From NCBI GenBank assembly GCA_003354135.1, contig PIVK01000003.1, positions 44,304 to 108,303 on the forward strand: a stretch of DNA of 64,000 nt. The letters run 5' to 3'. Shown here piece by piece: positions 32,784-42,460 of this stretch; position 1 is the stretch's first letter, and each line of letters begins with the position of its first letter. The DNA comes from Rhodospirillales bacterium. Lineage in GTDB: Bacteria > Pseudomonadota > Alphaproteobacteria > Rhodospirillales > GLO-3. The notes under the pieces are model-generated. The model was not told the DNA's origin. It saw only the letters and a list, made by a program, of their open reading frames with translations, and made no database searches. A program made the translations under genes and the position numbers.

Positions 32784-34250
32784 GTGCTCTATCTGACCCT
32801 CCTGCTGCTGATACCGTTGGTCGGTGCAGTGACCGTTTCCCTAATTCCCGGGGCCCGGAAACAGCTGATCCGCTGGGTCGCCATCTTGCACGCCGTTGTC
32901 GCATTGGCCTTTGCTGCAGGGCTGCTCTCGTTGTTTGACACATCGGTAGCGGGGCTGCAACTGGTTGAACATTTCGAGTGGAACCCCAGGCTCGGAACCT
33001 ACTACGCCCTGGCAATTGACGGGTTTTCCTATCCGATGGTGCTGCTGGCGGCGCTTTTGTTCCTGATCGCCATCGTCGTTTCTGAGAGCATCCGGGAGAA
33101 CGTCAAGGGCTATTACCTGTTGATGCTGGTGCTGGAGACCGCCACCATAGGTGTCTTCCTGGCCCAGGACTGGGTGCTCTTCTATCTGTTCTGGGAAATG
33201 ACACTGATCCCCCTGTTCTTCCTCATCAGCCGCTGGGGCGGCGCTAACCGGCACGGGGCGTCGATCAACTTCGTCCTCTACACCATGGGTGGATCGGCCT
33301 TCATATTGATCAGCCTTCTGGTGCTTTACGATACGTTGCCCGGCAAGACGTTCGAAATGGCCACTATGGCGGCCGGGGCCAAGACCCTCGACGAGCACCG
33401 CCAGCTTCTCATCTTCTTGGGCCTCCTGATCGGCTTCGGGGTCAAGATTCCCATATTTCCGCTGCACGGCTGGTTGCCTCTGGCCCACGTCGAGGCCCCC
33501 AGTCCGGTCAGTATCCTGTTGTCGGGCATCCTGCTGAAGATGGGGGCCTATGGCTTGATCCGGGCGGCCGCGATGCTGCCGGCGGCGGTCATCGAACTGC
33601 AGCCGGTGCTCACCGCGCTGGCGCTGATCGGCCTCATCTACGGCGGCCTGCTGGCTTGGCGACAGCGAGACCTCAAGTGCATGATCGCCTATTCCTCCGT
33701 CAGCCACATGGGCGTGGTGGTGCTGGGCATCGCTACGCTGAACGTGACGGCACTCACCGGCGCCGTCATGCAAATGGTGGCCCACGGCTTGGTGGCCGCC
33801 ATATTGTTCCTACTGATTGGACTTTTGTACGAGCGCACCCATACCCGCAATGTGGACGAATACAGCTCACTGATCCGGGTCACGCCACGCCTCGCCTTTT
33901 TCACCATTCTGGCTTTCGTCGCCATGATAGGCCTGCCGGGTACGGCAAGCTTCATCGCCGAACTGCATACGCTCATCGGCAGCTACGAGAGATGGGGCTG
34001 GGTTGCCGCCATTCTGGCCATCGGCATCCTGATCAGCGCGGCCTACGCCGTGCGCACCATCGGCTATCTGTTTACCGGGCCCGTCCGCCCCTCGACCCGC
34101 GACATCGACGACCTAAGACCCCATGAACTGCTGGCGGCCTCCGTTTTGGCGGCCGGAATTGTCCTGGTCGGCGTCTATCCCGCCCCGGCGTTGGCCCTGA
34201 TGGCAGCGTCGGTCGACCAGTTCAGCACCATCTTCGCGGGAAGGTTCTGA
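32784..34250 (+). CDS. NuoM/MrpD-like proton-translocating subunit of the DAB-type cluster
   Basis: 488 residues from GTG 32784 with GGGGA upstream. Polytopic protein of the proton_antipo_M family, about 14 hydrophobic helices. The channel residues known from NuoM are kept: Glu in LFYLFWEMTLIP (E138) and Lys in GFGVKIPIFPLHGWLP (K221); SHMGVVVLG follows. There is no surrounding set of nuo genes. It is the first gene of a five-gene operon with dabA three bases downstream, so it more likely supplies proton motive force to carbon uptake than to respiratory complex I. Confidence 0.9.
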   Translation: MLYLTLLLLIPLVGAVTVSLIPGARKQLIRWVAILHAVVALAFAAGLLSLFDTSVAGLQLVEHFEWNPRLGTYYALAIDGFSYPMVLLAALLFLIAIVVSESIRENVKGYYLLMLVLETATIGVFLAQDWVLFYLFWEMTLIPLFFLISRWGGANRHGASINFVLYTMGGSAFILISLLVLYDTLPGKTFEMATMAAGAKTLDEHRQLLIFLGLLIGFGVKIPIFPLHGWLPLAHVEAPSPVSILLSGILLKMGAYGLIRAAAMLPAAVIELQPVLTALALIGLIYGGLLAWRQRDLKCMIAYSSVSHMGVVVLGIATLNVTALTGAVMQMVAHGLVAAILFLLIGLLYERTHTRNVDEYSSLIRVTPRLAFFTILAFVAMIGLPGTASFIAELHTLIGSYERWGWVAAILAIGILISAAYAVRTIGYLFTGPVRPSTRDIDDLRPHELLAASVLAAGIVLVGVYPAPALALMAASVDQFSTIFAGRF

Positions 34251-34253
34251 GCG

Positions 34254-37200
34254 ATGGCGGCGACCACGGCCTCTTCAAAGACCGGTGGCAACATCCGCGA
34301 GCGTCTGCGCGAGGCGATGGCTCATTTTGACCGCATCCTGCCTAGTCAGGCCCCCATCAAGGATTTTGTGCACCACAATACCCTGCACGGCTATCAGCAT
34401 TACGACTTCCCTCGGGCACTTGCGGCAGCCCGGGACCGCACAGGCATCGACGCCTACCTTCCGGACAGGATGTTCCGCGACATCTATGCCGAAGGGAGGA
34501 TTACCGAAGACGATCTCGTCCAGGTTCTGGATGCGGAAACCGACCTTGAGGCGGGTGCACCGCTTCTGATCGCGGATGGGCGGGAAATCACTCGGCGTGA
34601 TGTTTATCTCTACCGGTTGCGATATCCGTTCACACCTATGAATGGATCCCAGCTTGTTTGGCAGATCGAAGAAATGGACGCCTTGGAAAGCTTCCAGGAC
34701 GACGTGCCCGAGGAAACGCGGCGCCGGATCACCGGGGACGCCGGTCCTGGTTCGGAAGCTGGTTTGGTTGCCGACCTCTGGTCCGCCTGCCTCAAGGCGT
34801 TGGGGCTGGAACACTATGCGCTGCATCCGGAAGATCTGATGGACCTGTCTCCAGACCAAGCCGATGCAATCTTCCGCAGGTTCGCTGAAACTGCGGGCGG
34901 GGAAGGGAAGACCGGGGGGCGTGTCCGCCACCGGATGGATTTGGAAGCGCAGTTTCTGCTGGGCAACCTTTTGAAACGTGTGGGTAAGGATATCACCCTG
35001 CGCGGCGTTCTTCTGGCGCTGACCGGCGTGGATTTGATGGACGATATCCGGCCCCTGGTCATCCGCTACCTTGGCAACTATCTGGACCTTGGTGTTGCTG
35101 CCTGGCACAGCAAGGACAAGGACCGGGGCTTCTTCACTGCCTGGCGCGCGAGTGCCGGGCGGGATTTCGTCTGGGCTTTGAGCGACCTGCCGGAATGGCG
35201 TGACGAAATCGCAGATCTCCCGGCCGACGTGCTGGATGTGGTCATATTGGAAATGAAAATGCGGGGCCTGCCCGAGAACGCGTGGATCGGATATCTTGAA
35301 TGCTTGGCCCTCGAATTGCCTGGATGGTCCGGCATGTTTTTGTGGCGACATGGCAACCCGGGTTACGAGGGCTTGGACCCCCCCATCGAAATGTTGGACT
35401 ACCTTGCGGTCCGTCTTGTCTTGGAGCGGCTGTTCGCCATGCGCCTCTGTCGCCGCGTCTGGAAGATCGCGCCCGACCTGGATTTCCTGAATTGGCACTT
35501 CCACACCAACAAGGATGAGTTCCTTGTTCGTTACTCGCTATTCAACTCGACGTTGCCGGAGTACGCCGTGAGCCGGGCCCATCGTCTGGTGGCTATGGCC
35601 GACGATTTTCCTCCATCGCCCAAGGATTGGAGCCAATTGGCACATGTGATCTGGACCTGGCGCTACAGCCCCGCTGCCGACCGGACGAAGGGGCATACGG
35701 TTTACGGGAGTGGCTGGCAACTGTTCCGTCTGTCCCAGCATCTGGGGCTTGGCGGTGACGCGGTCCGCGCGCTTTCGTCCGAAGAGGTAGAGGCCTTGCT
35801 GAACTGCCTCGACCAGCTGACTCCGGACAAGGCCAAGTTCATTTGGCTTCGGGCTTACGAAAATCATTACCGGGACCAGCTTTTCGAGGCCGTGGCGCAG
35901 AACCACGGCCGTGGCCGCTGGAAGACCCGCGAGACCGCGCCCGACGCCCAGGTCGTCTTCTGCATGGATGATCGCGAAGAAAGCATTCGACGCCATTTGG
36001 AAGAACACAATCCCGCAATCGAAACATTTGGCGCTGCGGGGTTCTTCGGTGTCGCCATGAACTGGACGGGGCTGGACGACGCGAACCCGACGGCACTCTG
36101 TCCGGTGGTGGTATCGCCGGCCCACGAGGTCCGCGAAAGCGCCGTGCCCGAGGCCAAGGCGGACCACGACCGACGCCGAAAGGTCCGTCTCGGTCTCAAG
36201 GATTTTCTGCTACACGGAATGCGCCACCGGCTGGTGGCCAGTGCCGTCGCGACGGCTGCCATAGCGCCGGCGGCGCTTTTCGCCCTGGCAGGCAAGATCT
36301 TCGTGCCCCTTGGATTCAACAACACGGCCGGCCGGTTGCGCCAATTGGCGGAATCTCCGGTGCCGACGGTGCTGGAATTGACCGCCGAGGATGACGGCAG
36401 CGATGCGACGCCCGAGCACAATCGCCTGGGCTTCACCGATACAGAACAAGCAGACCATGTCGAGGGCCTTCTACGGACCATCGGATTGACTGGTGGGTTC
36501 GCGCCCCTGGTGGTGGTGATGGGACATGGCTCGACCAGCGAGAACAATCCTCATCGGGCCGCATATGATTGCGGCGCTTGTTCGGGACGGCACGGTGGCC
36601 CGAACGCCCGGGTCTTTGCCGCCATGGCCAACCGGTCCGAGGTGCGAATCCTGCTCCGCGGGCGTGGCATCGACATCCCGGAAACAACTTGGTTTGTGGG
36701 CTCTCAGCACAATACCTGCGACGAGACCTTCATATGGTATGACCCAGCCGCTATTCCCGAGGTCTTCGAAACCCGTTTGCGGATGTTGGGGCAAGATCTA
36801 TACGCCGCAGCGCGTAGGTCGGCCCACGAGCGTTGTCGAAAGTTCGTCTCGGCGCCGGACGAACCGTCGATGGCGCAGGCGCTCGATCATGTGCAAGGGC
36901 GTAGATTCGATATCAGTCAGGCCCGACCGGAATTGGGGCATGTAACCAACGCAGCCGCCTTTATCGGACGACGTTCTCTCAGCCAAGGCGCTTTCTTCGA
37001 TCGCCGCGTGTTCCTGATCTCGTATGATCCCAGAACCGATCCCGACGGAACCATAGTTGAGAACATTTTGCTGAATGCCGGGCCGGTAAGTGCGGGCATC
37101 AATCTCGAATACTATTTCTCGACGGTGAACAACGCCGAATACGGTTGCGGTTCCAAGACGACCCACAACGTCACGGGCTTTTTCGGCATCATGGACGGCA

Positions 37201-37544
37201 CAGAGTCCGACCTGCGCACGGGCCTGCCTTTGCAGATGATCGAGATCCACGAGGCCATGCGGCTTCAGGTGTTGGTGGAAGCCAAGACCGAGGTTCTGAC
37301 AGATGTATACAAGCGTCAGCCACCTTTGCAGGAACTGGTGGGCAACGGCTGGCTGCTGCTGTCGGCCAAGGATCCGGACAGCGCCGCCATCCACGTGTTC
37401 GATCCGAAAAGGGGATGGATTCCCTGGCACGGGGACGGGACGCCATTGCCGACCCGTGACAGCTCGGTCGACTGTTACAAGGGACACCGGGAGCATCTGC
37501 CGCCGGCCCTGATCCGTCAGGCGGGAGAGGGTGGCCATGCCTGA
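34254..37544 (+). CDS. dabA: Inorganic carbon transporter subunit DabA (DUF2309)
   Basis: 1096 residues, the large cytoplasmic DUF2309 subunit of DAB/MpsAB systems. DabA has a beta-carbonic-anhydrase-like zinc site and is proposed to hydrate CO2 vectorially at the membrane, driven by the ion gradient through its NuoL-like partner. The site is intact: CMDDRE (C570, D572, R574), GHGS (H758) and YDCGAC (C773); the His-Cys spacing of 15 equals that in Halothiobacillus DabA. Other signatures: FVHHNTLHGYQHYDF near the N-terminus and CGSKTTHNVTGFFGIMDG near the C-terminus. Overlaps the next gene by eight bases. Confidence 0.95.
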   Translation: MAATTASSKTGGNIRERLREAMAHFDRILPSQAPIKDFVHHNTLHGYQHYDFPRALAAARDRTGIDAYLPDRMFRDIYAEGRITEDDLVQVLDAETDLEAGAPLLIADGREITRRDVYLYRLRYPFTPMNGSQLVWQIEEMDALESFQDDVPEETRRRITGDAGPGSEAGLVADLWSACLKALGLEHYALHPEDLMDLSPDQADAIFRRFAETAGGEGKTGGRVRHRMDLEAQFLLGNLLKRVGKDITLRGVLLALTGVDLMDDIRPLVIRYLGNYLDLGVAAWHSKDKDRGFFTAWRASAGRDFVWALSDLPEWRDEIADLPADVLDVVILEMKMRGLPENAWIGYLECLALELPGWSGMFLWRHGNPGYEGLDPPIEMLDYLAVRLVLERLFAMRLCRRVWKIAPDLDFLNWHFHTNKDEFLVRYSLFNSTLPEYAVSRAHRLVAMADDFPPSPKDWSQLAHVIWTWRYSPAADRTKGHTVYGSGWQLFRLSQHLGLGGDAVRALSSEEVEALLNCLDQLTPDKAKFIWLRAYENHYRDQLFEAVAQNHGRGRWKTRETAPDAQVVFCMDDREESIRRHLEEHNPAIETFGAAGFFGVAMNWTGLDDANPTALCPVVVSPAHEVRESAVPEAKADHDRRRKVRLGLKDFLLHGMRHRLVASAVATAAIAPAALFALAGKIFVPLGFNNTAGRLRQLAESPVPTVLELTAEDDGSDATPEHNRLGFTDTEQADHVEGLLRTIGLTGGFAPLVVVMGHGSTSENNPHRAAYDCGACSGRHGGPNARVFAAMANRSEVRILLRGRGIDIPETTWFVGSQHNTCDETFIWYDPAAIPEVFETRLRMLGQDLYAAARRSAHERCRKFVSAPDEPSMAQALDHVQGRRFDISQARPELGHVTNAAAFIGRRSLSQGAFFDRRVFLISYDPRTDPDGTIVENILLNAGPVSAGINLEYYFSTVNNAEYGCGSKTTHNVTGFFGIMDGTESDLRTGLPLQMIEIHEAMRLQVLVEAKTEVLTDVYKRQPPLQELVGNGWLLLSAKDPDSAAIHVFDPKRGWIPWHGDGTPLPTRDSSVDCYKGHREHLPPALIRQAGEGGHA

Positions 37545-39093
37545 GCAGATGATCGCACTGGTCCCCACGCTGCCCTGGCTGGCGGCCCTTTGGATCGCGC
37601 TTAACCGCGTGGCCGGCCGGAACCGCGACGTTTTCGGGGAGAGGGCAACCTTTCTGCCAACGCTGGGCGCCAGTGTGGCGGCCTTGTTGATTCTGGTCGT
37701 CCTGGACGTCGCGGCGCTTCGCAATGGGGTTCCGGGCCAGGTGCGGCTGGGGGATTGGTTTGCCAGCGGGAACTACGTGGTCGGGATCGGTTTCGCCGTC
37801 GACGGTCTGAGTCTGTCGCTGGGGACTCTGACCGCGTTTCTGTCGCTGCTGGTGGTGGTCTTCTCGGTCAACTACATGCACCGCGAGAAGGGGTTCCAGC
37901 GCTACTTCTTTGCCATCAACCTATTCGCGGGCGCCATGTCGCTGATCATGCTGGCCGGGAACGCGGTCCTGACCTTCGTCGGCTGGGAGTTGGCCGGCGT
38001 CAGTTCCTACATGCTGATCGGCTACGCGCTTGACCGCCCGGCGGCAACCGCCAACGCCAACCGCGCCTTCATCACCAACCGGATCGGCGACGCCGGGTTC
38101 GTTCTCTCCATCTTCTTCGCCTACACCTGGATCGGCGACGTCGAATGGGGCCGGATCAATGGCCATGCCGGGGACGCCGGCACCCTGAGCGTCCTCATGA
38201 TCGGTGCCGGGTTCGTGATCGCGGCGCTCGCCAAGTCGGCCCAGGTGCCGTTCTCGCCCTGGATTGCCCGGGCGCTTGATGGTCCGACACCGTCCAGTGC
38301 CATCTTTTACGGCGTCCTCATGGTCCATGCCGGTGTGTACCTGTTGCTCAGGATGGAACCGCTTCTCCTGGAGGCGCCCGGGATTATGGTGGCGCTGGTT
38401 GTGCTTGGCCTGCTCACGGCGTTCTATGGCTGGGTGTGCGGTCTGGTGCAGAGCGACGTGAAGAGTTCGCTCATGTTCGCCACCACGGCCCAGGTGGGGC
38501 TCATGTTCGTCTGGTGCGGGCTGGGCTGGTTCCAACTCGCCGCTTGGCACCTAGGGCTGCATGCTTGCTGGCGGGCGTACCTGTTCCTCCATGCCCCGTC
38601 TCTGATGTTCATGGTCAGCCGCCGCGCCAAGGCGGCGCCGGAATGGCTGACCAAGTCGCGTTGGCTCTATACCGCCGCCCTTCAGCACTTCTGGATCGAG
38701 CCCATCGGCGATGCCCTGATTGCCGAGCCAGCTATCAAACTTGCCCAAGACACGAAGGTCTTCGAGGAACGGGTGGTCACGCCTCTGGTGGCTCTCCCCT
38801 CGCAGACGAACGCCATCACGTCTCTCCATCAATGGGAAGGACGAAGGGCGGGGGAAGGCGGCGCGCCCCAAGATGAGGTGGGACGTGGCGAAGGGCTTGC
38901 GGGCAAAATGGTTCAGGGGGTCGCGTCGGCGCTCCACTGGTTTGAAGACCAGATGGTACTCAAAGGTAGCGGGGAGGGCCTGCTGACATCGCTACGCCGT
39001 GTCGGCGCCCACTTGACGCGGATTGAATTTCTGCTCAGTCAGCCGCGCTACCTCCTCTATCTGGTCCTCATCGTCTTCGTGATCGTTTTGTAG
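37537..39093 (+). CDS. NuoL-like membrane subunit, probable DabB
   Basis: 518 residues from ATG 37537, spaced 6 bases from GGGAGAGG; a GTG two codons upstream is the other option. NuoL/MrpA-type antiporter subunit: E151 in VGWELAGVSSYMLIGY, K233 in ALAKSAQVPFSPWI, and GPTPSSA. The segment HLGLHACWRAYLFLHAPS with Arg in place of the usual Lys is typical of partners of DUF2309 proteins. Shorter than respiratory NuoL (~600), lacking the long lateral helix end. Translationally coupled to dabA (ATGCCTGA overlap), therefore the best DabB candidate; it should let ions in to drive CO2 hydration by DabA. Confidence 0.88.
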   Translation: MPEQMIALVPTLPWLAALWIALNRVAGRNRDVFGERATFLPTLGASVAALLILVVLDVAALRNGVPGQVRLGDWFASGNYVVGIGFAVDGLSLSLGTLTAFLSLLVVVFSVNYMHREKGFQRYFFAINLFAGAMSLIMLAGNAVLTFVGWELAGVSSYMLIGYALDRPAATANANRAFITNRIGDAGFVLSIFFAYTWIGDVEWGRINGHAGDAGTLSVLMIGAGFVIAALAKSAQVPFSPWIARALDGPTPSSAIFYGVLMVHAGVYLLLRMEPLLLEAPGIMVALVVLGLLTAFYGWVCGLVQSDVKSSLMFATTAQVGLMFVWCGLGWFQLAAWHLGLHACWRAYLFLHAPSLMFMVSRRAKAAPEWLTKSRWLYTAALQHFWIEPIGDALIAEPAIKLAQDTKVFEERVVTPLVALPSQTNAITSLHQWEGRRAGEGGAPQDEVGRGEGLAGKMVQGVASALHWFEDQMVLKGSGEGLLTSLRRVGAHLTRIEFLLSQPRYLLYLVLIVFVIVL

Positions 39094-39103
39094 GGGCGGG
39101 CGC

Positions 39104-40615
39104 ATGTTCTACCAAGAGATCCCCTGGACCGCTTACGGAGTTCCTCTCCTGGCCCTGCTGCAATCTTTGCCGCTGGTTGCGGCAGGCGGGATTGCGGCCA
39201 TTAAGAAGCCTTCCGTCGTCTTTCCTCTGGCCATGATTGCGGCGGCGGCAGAGATCCTGCTGGCCGTGCTGCTGTATCTCGGTTTCGATCAGGGGAGTAC
39301 CGCTTTCCAGTTCGCGGAGAATTACCCGGTTCTCGGTCTCTTCCAATACCATGCAGCGGTGGACGGCACGGCAGTCCTGTTTACCCTGCTGAGCACCTTC
39401 CTGACCTTCATCGTCGTGCTCTATGGCCGTGCGCGGGAGCTAAAGCCGGCATGGCGGTTCCTCGCCCTGGTGTTCGCCGTCGAAGCGGCCATCGTCAGCC
39501 AGTTTGTCGCCATTAACCTTCTGTGGTTCGCGCTGGCCTCTGGAATCCAACTGGTTCTGGTGGGCTACCTCTGGCAGTGGACCACCTCGCCCGAGAGGGG
39601 CACCGCCTTCCTCCGCTACCTGCAATTTATGGGAATCGCCTCCCTGCTGCTGCTGGCGGGGGTAATCATGATGGGCTGGAACTATAGCGAGATCGCCCAT
39701 GGCCGCTGGACCTTCGATCTCTACGAATTAGCCAAGGTGCCGATCCAGGAAAAGTACCGTTCAATTATCTTTTTCCTGGTTTTCTTAGGCCTTGCCATCC
39801 GCATTCCCCTGTTTCCCCTGCACGGCTGGCTGCCGTTGACTGCGGAACACGGGACCGTTGCCGTCATGCTGGTGTTTCTGCTGGGCCTCAAAACCGGAAT
39901 CTACGGGCTGTTGCGCTTTGTCTTCCCCTTGATGAGCGAGGCCGTAATCTACTGGCACCAGGCGGTGGTCGCCGTCTCAGTGGTTGGGGTCTTCTACGCA
40001 GCGGTGCTGGCGCTGATGCAGGTCAATATGCGCCGCCTTCTTGCATTCGCCGTCGTCAGTCACAGCGGCATCATGGTCATCGGGCTGTTCAGTCTCGGCC
40101 TCACCGCCTTCGAAGGCGGGGTGCTCCTGTCGGTGAACTTCGGTTTGGCGACGGCGGTCCTGCTGTTCATGACCGGCTTCATTTTCAACCGTACGGGAAC
40201 CACCGTGCTGTCACGGATGGGGGGACTGTTCGGTCACCTGCCGTTGATCGGCATCGCCTTCCTGATTGGAGGCCTGTCCATCATCGGCATGCCGGGAACC
40301 CCCGGCTTCGATGCGGTACATCTGGTTCTCGAAGCGTCCCTCATGGAGTTCGGCGCGGTCCTGACTATCTCGACAGCGATCGGCAATGTGGCGGCCGCAG
40401 GATTCCTGCTGTGGGCCTTTCAACGGGCCTTTCTGGCCCCGTGCCCGGAAACGGCGATGCCCCTGAAGATCGCGCCGCCGCAGATCCTGGATCGAACCAT
40501 CGCCGCGACCCTGATCGTCGTGCTGCTGGCCGCCGGGTTTCATTCGTCGCCCTGGTTGGAGCTGATCGACAAGTCCCTGGAGGGTTTGAGCACCCTCTAT
40601 GGACACGGAACCTGA
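39104..40615 (+). CDS. NuoM/N-like subunit lacking canonical channel residues
   Basis: 503 residues, polytopic, antiporter-like fold, 10 bases after the NuoL-like gene. The helix that carries the essential Glu in NuoM/L (FWE) reads INLLWFALASGIQLVLVGYL here, with no acidic residue, and the following helix has Arg instead of Lys (LAIRIPLFPLHGWLP, R233). Later features are kept (LLGLKTGIYGLLRF, VVSHSGIMVIGLF). It therefore may not pump protons itself and may be a structural or linking subunit of the DAB-type complex. Full length, no frameshift. Confidence 0.88.
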   Translation: MFYQEIPWTAYGVPLLALLQSLPLVAAGGIAAIKKPSVVFPLAMIAAAAEILLAVLLYLGFDQGSTAFQFAENYPVLGLFQYHAAVDGTAVLFTLLSTFLTFIVVLYGRARELKPAWRFLALVFAVEAAIVSQFVAINLLWFALASGIQLVLVGYLWQWTTSPERGTAFLRYLQFMGIASLLLLAGVIMMGWNYSEIAHGRWTFDLYELAKVPIQEKYRSIIFFLVFLGLAIRIPLFPLHGWLPLTAEHGTVAVMLVFLLGLKTGIYGLLRFVFPLMSEAVIYWHQAVVAVSVVGVFYAAVLALMQVNMRRLLAFAVVSHSGIMVIGLFSLGLTAFEGGVLLSVNFGLATAVLLFMTGFIFNRTGTTVLSRMGGLFGHLPLIGIAFLIGGLSIIGMPGTPGFDAVHLVLEASLMEFGAVLTISTAIGNVAAAGFLLWAFQRAFLAPCPETAMPLKIAPPQILDRTIAATLIVVLLAAGFHSSPWLELIDKSLEGLSTLYGHGT

Positions 40616-40637
40616 GCCGAGGGCGAGGAGGAACGCA

Positions 40638-42122
40638 ATGACCGGACTTCCCTTGATCAGCCTGATGCTGCTGGCTCCGCTGGCGGGAATTGCGCTCGTC
40701 TGGCTCATCCGCGACCCGAATCAGGCCCGCCGGATCGCGTTCGGGGCCGCTCTCGTCAGCCTCGCTTTCGCGCTCGCCGTGCTGGCCCGGTTCGATGCGT
40801 CTGCACGCGGAATGCAGATGATCGAGAAGATGAGCTGGATCCCGACACTCGGCATTAATTATCACGTGGGCATCGACGGTATTTCGGTCCTCTTTCTGCC
40901 GCTGACCGGCCTCCTGTTCCTGGGGGTGATTCTGGGGGCGTGGACTGCAAAACGGTCCATGCCGCGGCTCTATTTCTCCTTGCTTTTGATGCTGCTGAGC
41001 ATGACTCTCGGCATCTTCGTGGCTTTGGATACCATCCTCTTCTTCCTGTTCTGGGAACTAACCGTGGTTCCGATTTATTTCCTCCTCAGTCTGTGGGGGG
41101 CGGGGCCGCAGCGCCGTTTCGCGGCTACCAAATACACCCTCTTCATGTTGGTCGGCAGCGTACCGCTCCTGCTGGCCTTCGTGCTGCTTGCCATCGGCCA
41201 TGGCGATGGGGTGGGGGGGCTGAGCTTCGACTACCAGACCCTGCTTGCCAATCCGGTATCGGGTGAGCTCCAGGTCGCCGTGTTTTTCCTTCTGCTATTC
41301 GGCTTTGCGATCAAGGTGCCCGTCTTTCCGTTCCATACCTGGCTGCCGGTGGTTGCCATGGAAAGTACCGCCGGTATTGCCGCCGTAATCACGGGCATTA
41401 AGGTCGGCGCCTACGGATTGATCCGTTGGGTGATTCCCTTGGCCCCCGAGGCTGCTGCGGACTTCCACTGGCTGTTGGCGGGGTTCGGTGTCGTGGGGAT
41501 CATCTACGGGGCGCTCATGGCCATCACCCAGACCAACCTGCGCGGCATGCTGGCCTATGCGTCGATCAGCCATGTCGGCCTCGTCGTGTTGGGCATTGCG
41601 TCGCAGAATTTGCAAGGCGTCCAGGGGGCGCTGTTCCAACTCGTCAACTTCACCATCGTCGCCGGCGGCCTCTACCTGATGACTGGCTTTTTGCGCCATC
41701 GGACCGGGTCCAACGAGACACTCGACTTGGGCGGCGTCTTTGCCACCATGCCGCTGTTCACCGCGTTTTTCCTGCTTCTGGGGATGGCCGGCCTGGGTGT
41801 GCCGGGCACCAATGGCTTCCCGGCTGAGTTCCTGATTCTCATGAGCGCGCTTCAGACCCATACGGGCGCCGGAATTGTCGCTTTGGCGGCGATGGTCCTG
41901 GGGGCGGCCTACTTCCTACCCATCTTCCGCAAGGTGTTCCTGGGGCCCGTAACCTCGAATGCCGTCGCCCAGGCGGTGGACCTGCGTCCCCGCGAACTGG
42001 TGGTGGTGGCGGTCCTGGGATCCATGGTGCTGCTGCTCGGCCTGTTCCCTGGGCTGGTGCTGGACGTCACCCGCGAGGCCGGCTCGGCCTGGGTCCAGCA
42101 TATTGTCACCGCACGCCCCTGA
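40638..42122 (+). CDS. NuoM-like proton-translocating subunit of the DAB-type cluster
   Basis: 494 residues from ATG 40638, preceded by GAGGAGG; an earlier ATG overlaps the previous gene and adds non-conserved residues. NuoM-type: E140 in LFFLFWELTVVPIYF, K226 in GFAIKVPVFPFHTWLPV, LRGMLAYASISHVGLVVLG, and a family C-terminus. Last gene of the operon 32784-42122. With the first and second membrane subunits it retains the residues for ion transport. Respiratory complex I genes are not nearby. Confidence 0.9.
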   Translation: MTGLPLISLMLLAPLAGIALVWLIRDPNQARRIAFGAALVSLAFALAVLARFDASARGMQMIEKMSWIPTLGINYHVGIDGISVLFLPLTGLLFLGVILGAWTAKRSMPRLYFSLLLMLLSMTLGIFVALDTILFFLFWELTVVPIYFLLSLWGAGPQRRFAATKYTLFMLVGSVPLLLAFVLLAIGHGDGVGGLSFDYQTLLANPVSGELQVAVFFLLLFGFAIKVPVFPFHTWLPVVAMESTAGIAAVITGIKVGAYGLIRWVIPLAPEAAADFHWLLAGFGVVGIIYGALMAITQTNLRGMLAYASISHVGLVVLGIASQNLQGVQGALFQLVNFTIVAGGLYLMTGFLRHRTGSNETLDLGGVFATMPLFTAFFLLLGMAGLGVPGTNGFPAEFLILMSALQTHTGAGIVALAAMVLGAAYFLPIFRKVFLGPVTSNAVAQAVDLRPRELVVVAVLGSMVLLLGLFPGLVLDVTREAGSAWVQHIVTARP

Positions 42123-42143
42123 ATCCCGCAGAGGACAGAGCCG

Positions 42144-42248
42144 TCATTCTTTCTCGGTCGGCGACGTGAAGAAAAACGTGCTGCCTTCGCCAGCTTCACT
42201 TTCCACCCAGATGCGTCTAGCGTGGCGTTCGTTTTGCTCTGGGTTCAT
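42144..42248 (-). pseudogene. Fragment: C-terminal end of a histidine kinase
   Basis: Minus-strand 34-codon frame with ATG 42248 whose last part reads ARRIWVESEAGEGSTFFFTS then PTEKE and stop. This is the G2-box end of a HATPase_c domain (GRIWVES-GxGSTFxFxLP in intact kinases). The rest of the kinase is absent: upstream is unrelated sequence. It could be the stub left by a deletion or insertion. A similar stub occurs at 48910-48963. Confidence 0.5.
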
Positions 42249-42275
42249 CCCTTTCGCTTCCTATAGCGGAGTCGG

Positions 42276-42460
42276 ATGCGCTATGAAAGTTTCCTGGATT
42301 TGTCTTGGGAGATTACCACCGTGCCTCAGGGACCCGGCCGACCCTGCGCCTCCCAGAGGGGAGCGCCCGTCTTCGCCGCCATCGGGCGTACCATCGAGGC
42401 TCTGCACCTCTGCCCGCGCGAGGGGTTGCTGATGAAGATGACGAGCGCGGCGGGGGCGTC

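Noticed and set aside
32784..42122. The four NuoL/M/N-like genes as part of a respiratory complex I operon
   Set aside because: No nuoA-K or nuoG-like genes are interleaved, the set contains DUF2309, and the NuoL-like gene overlaps dabA; the DAB interpretation fits better.
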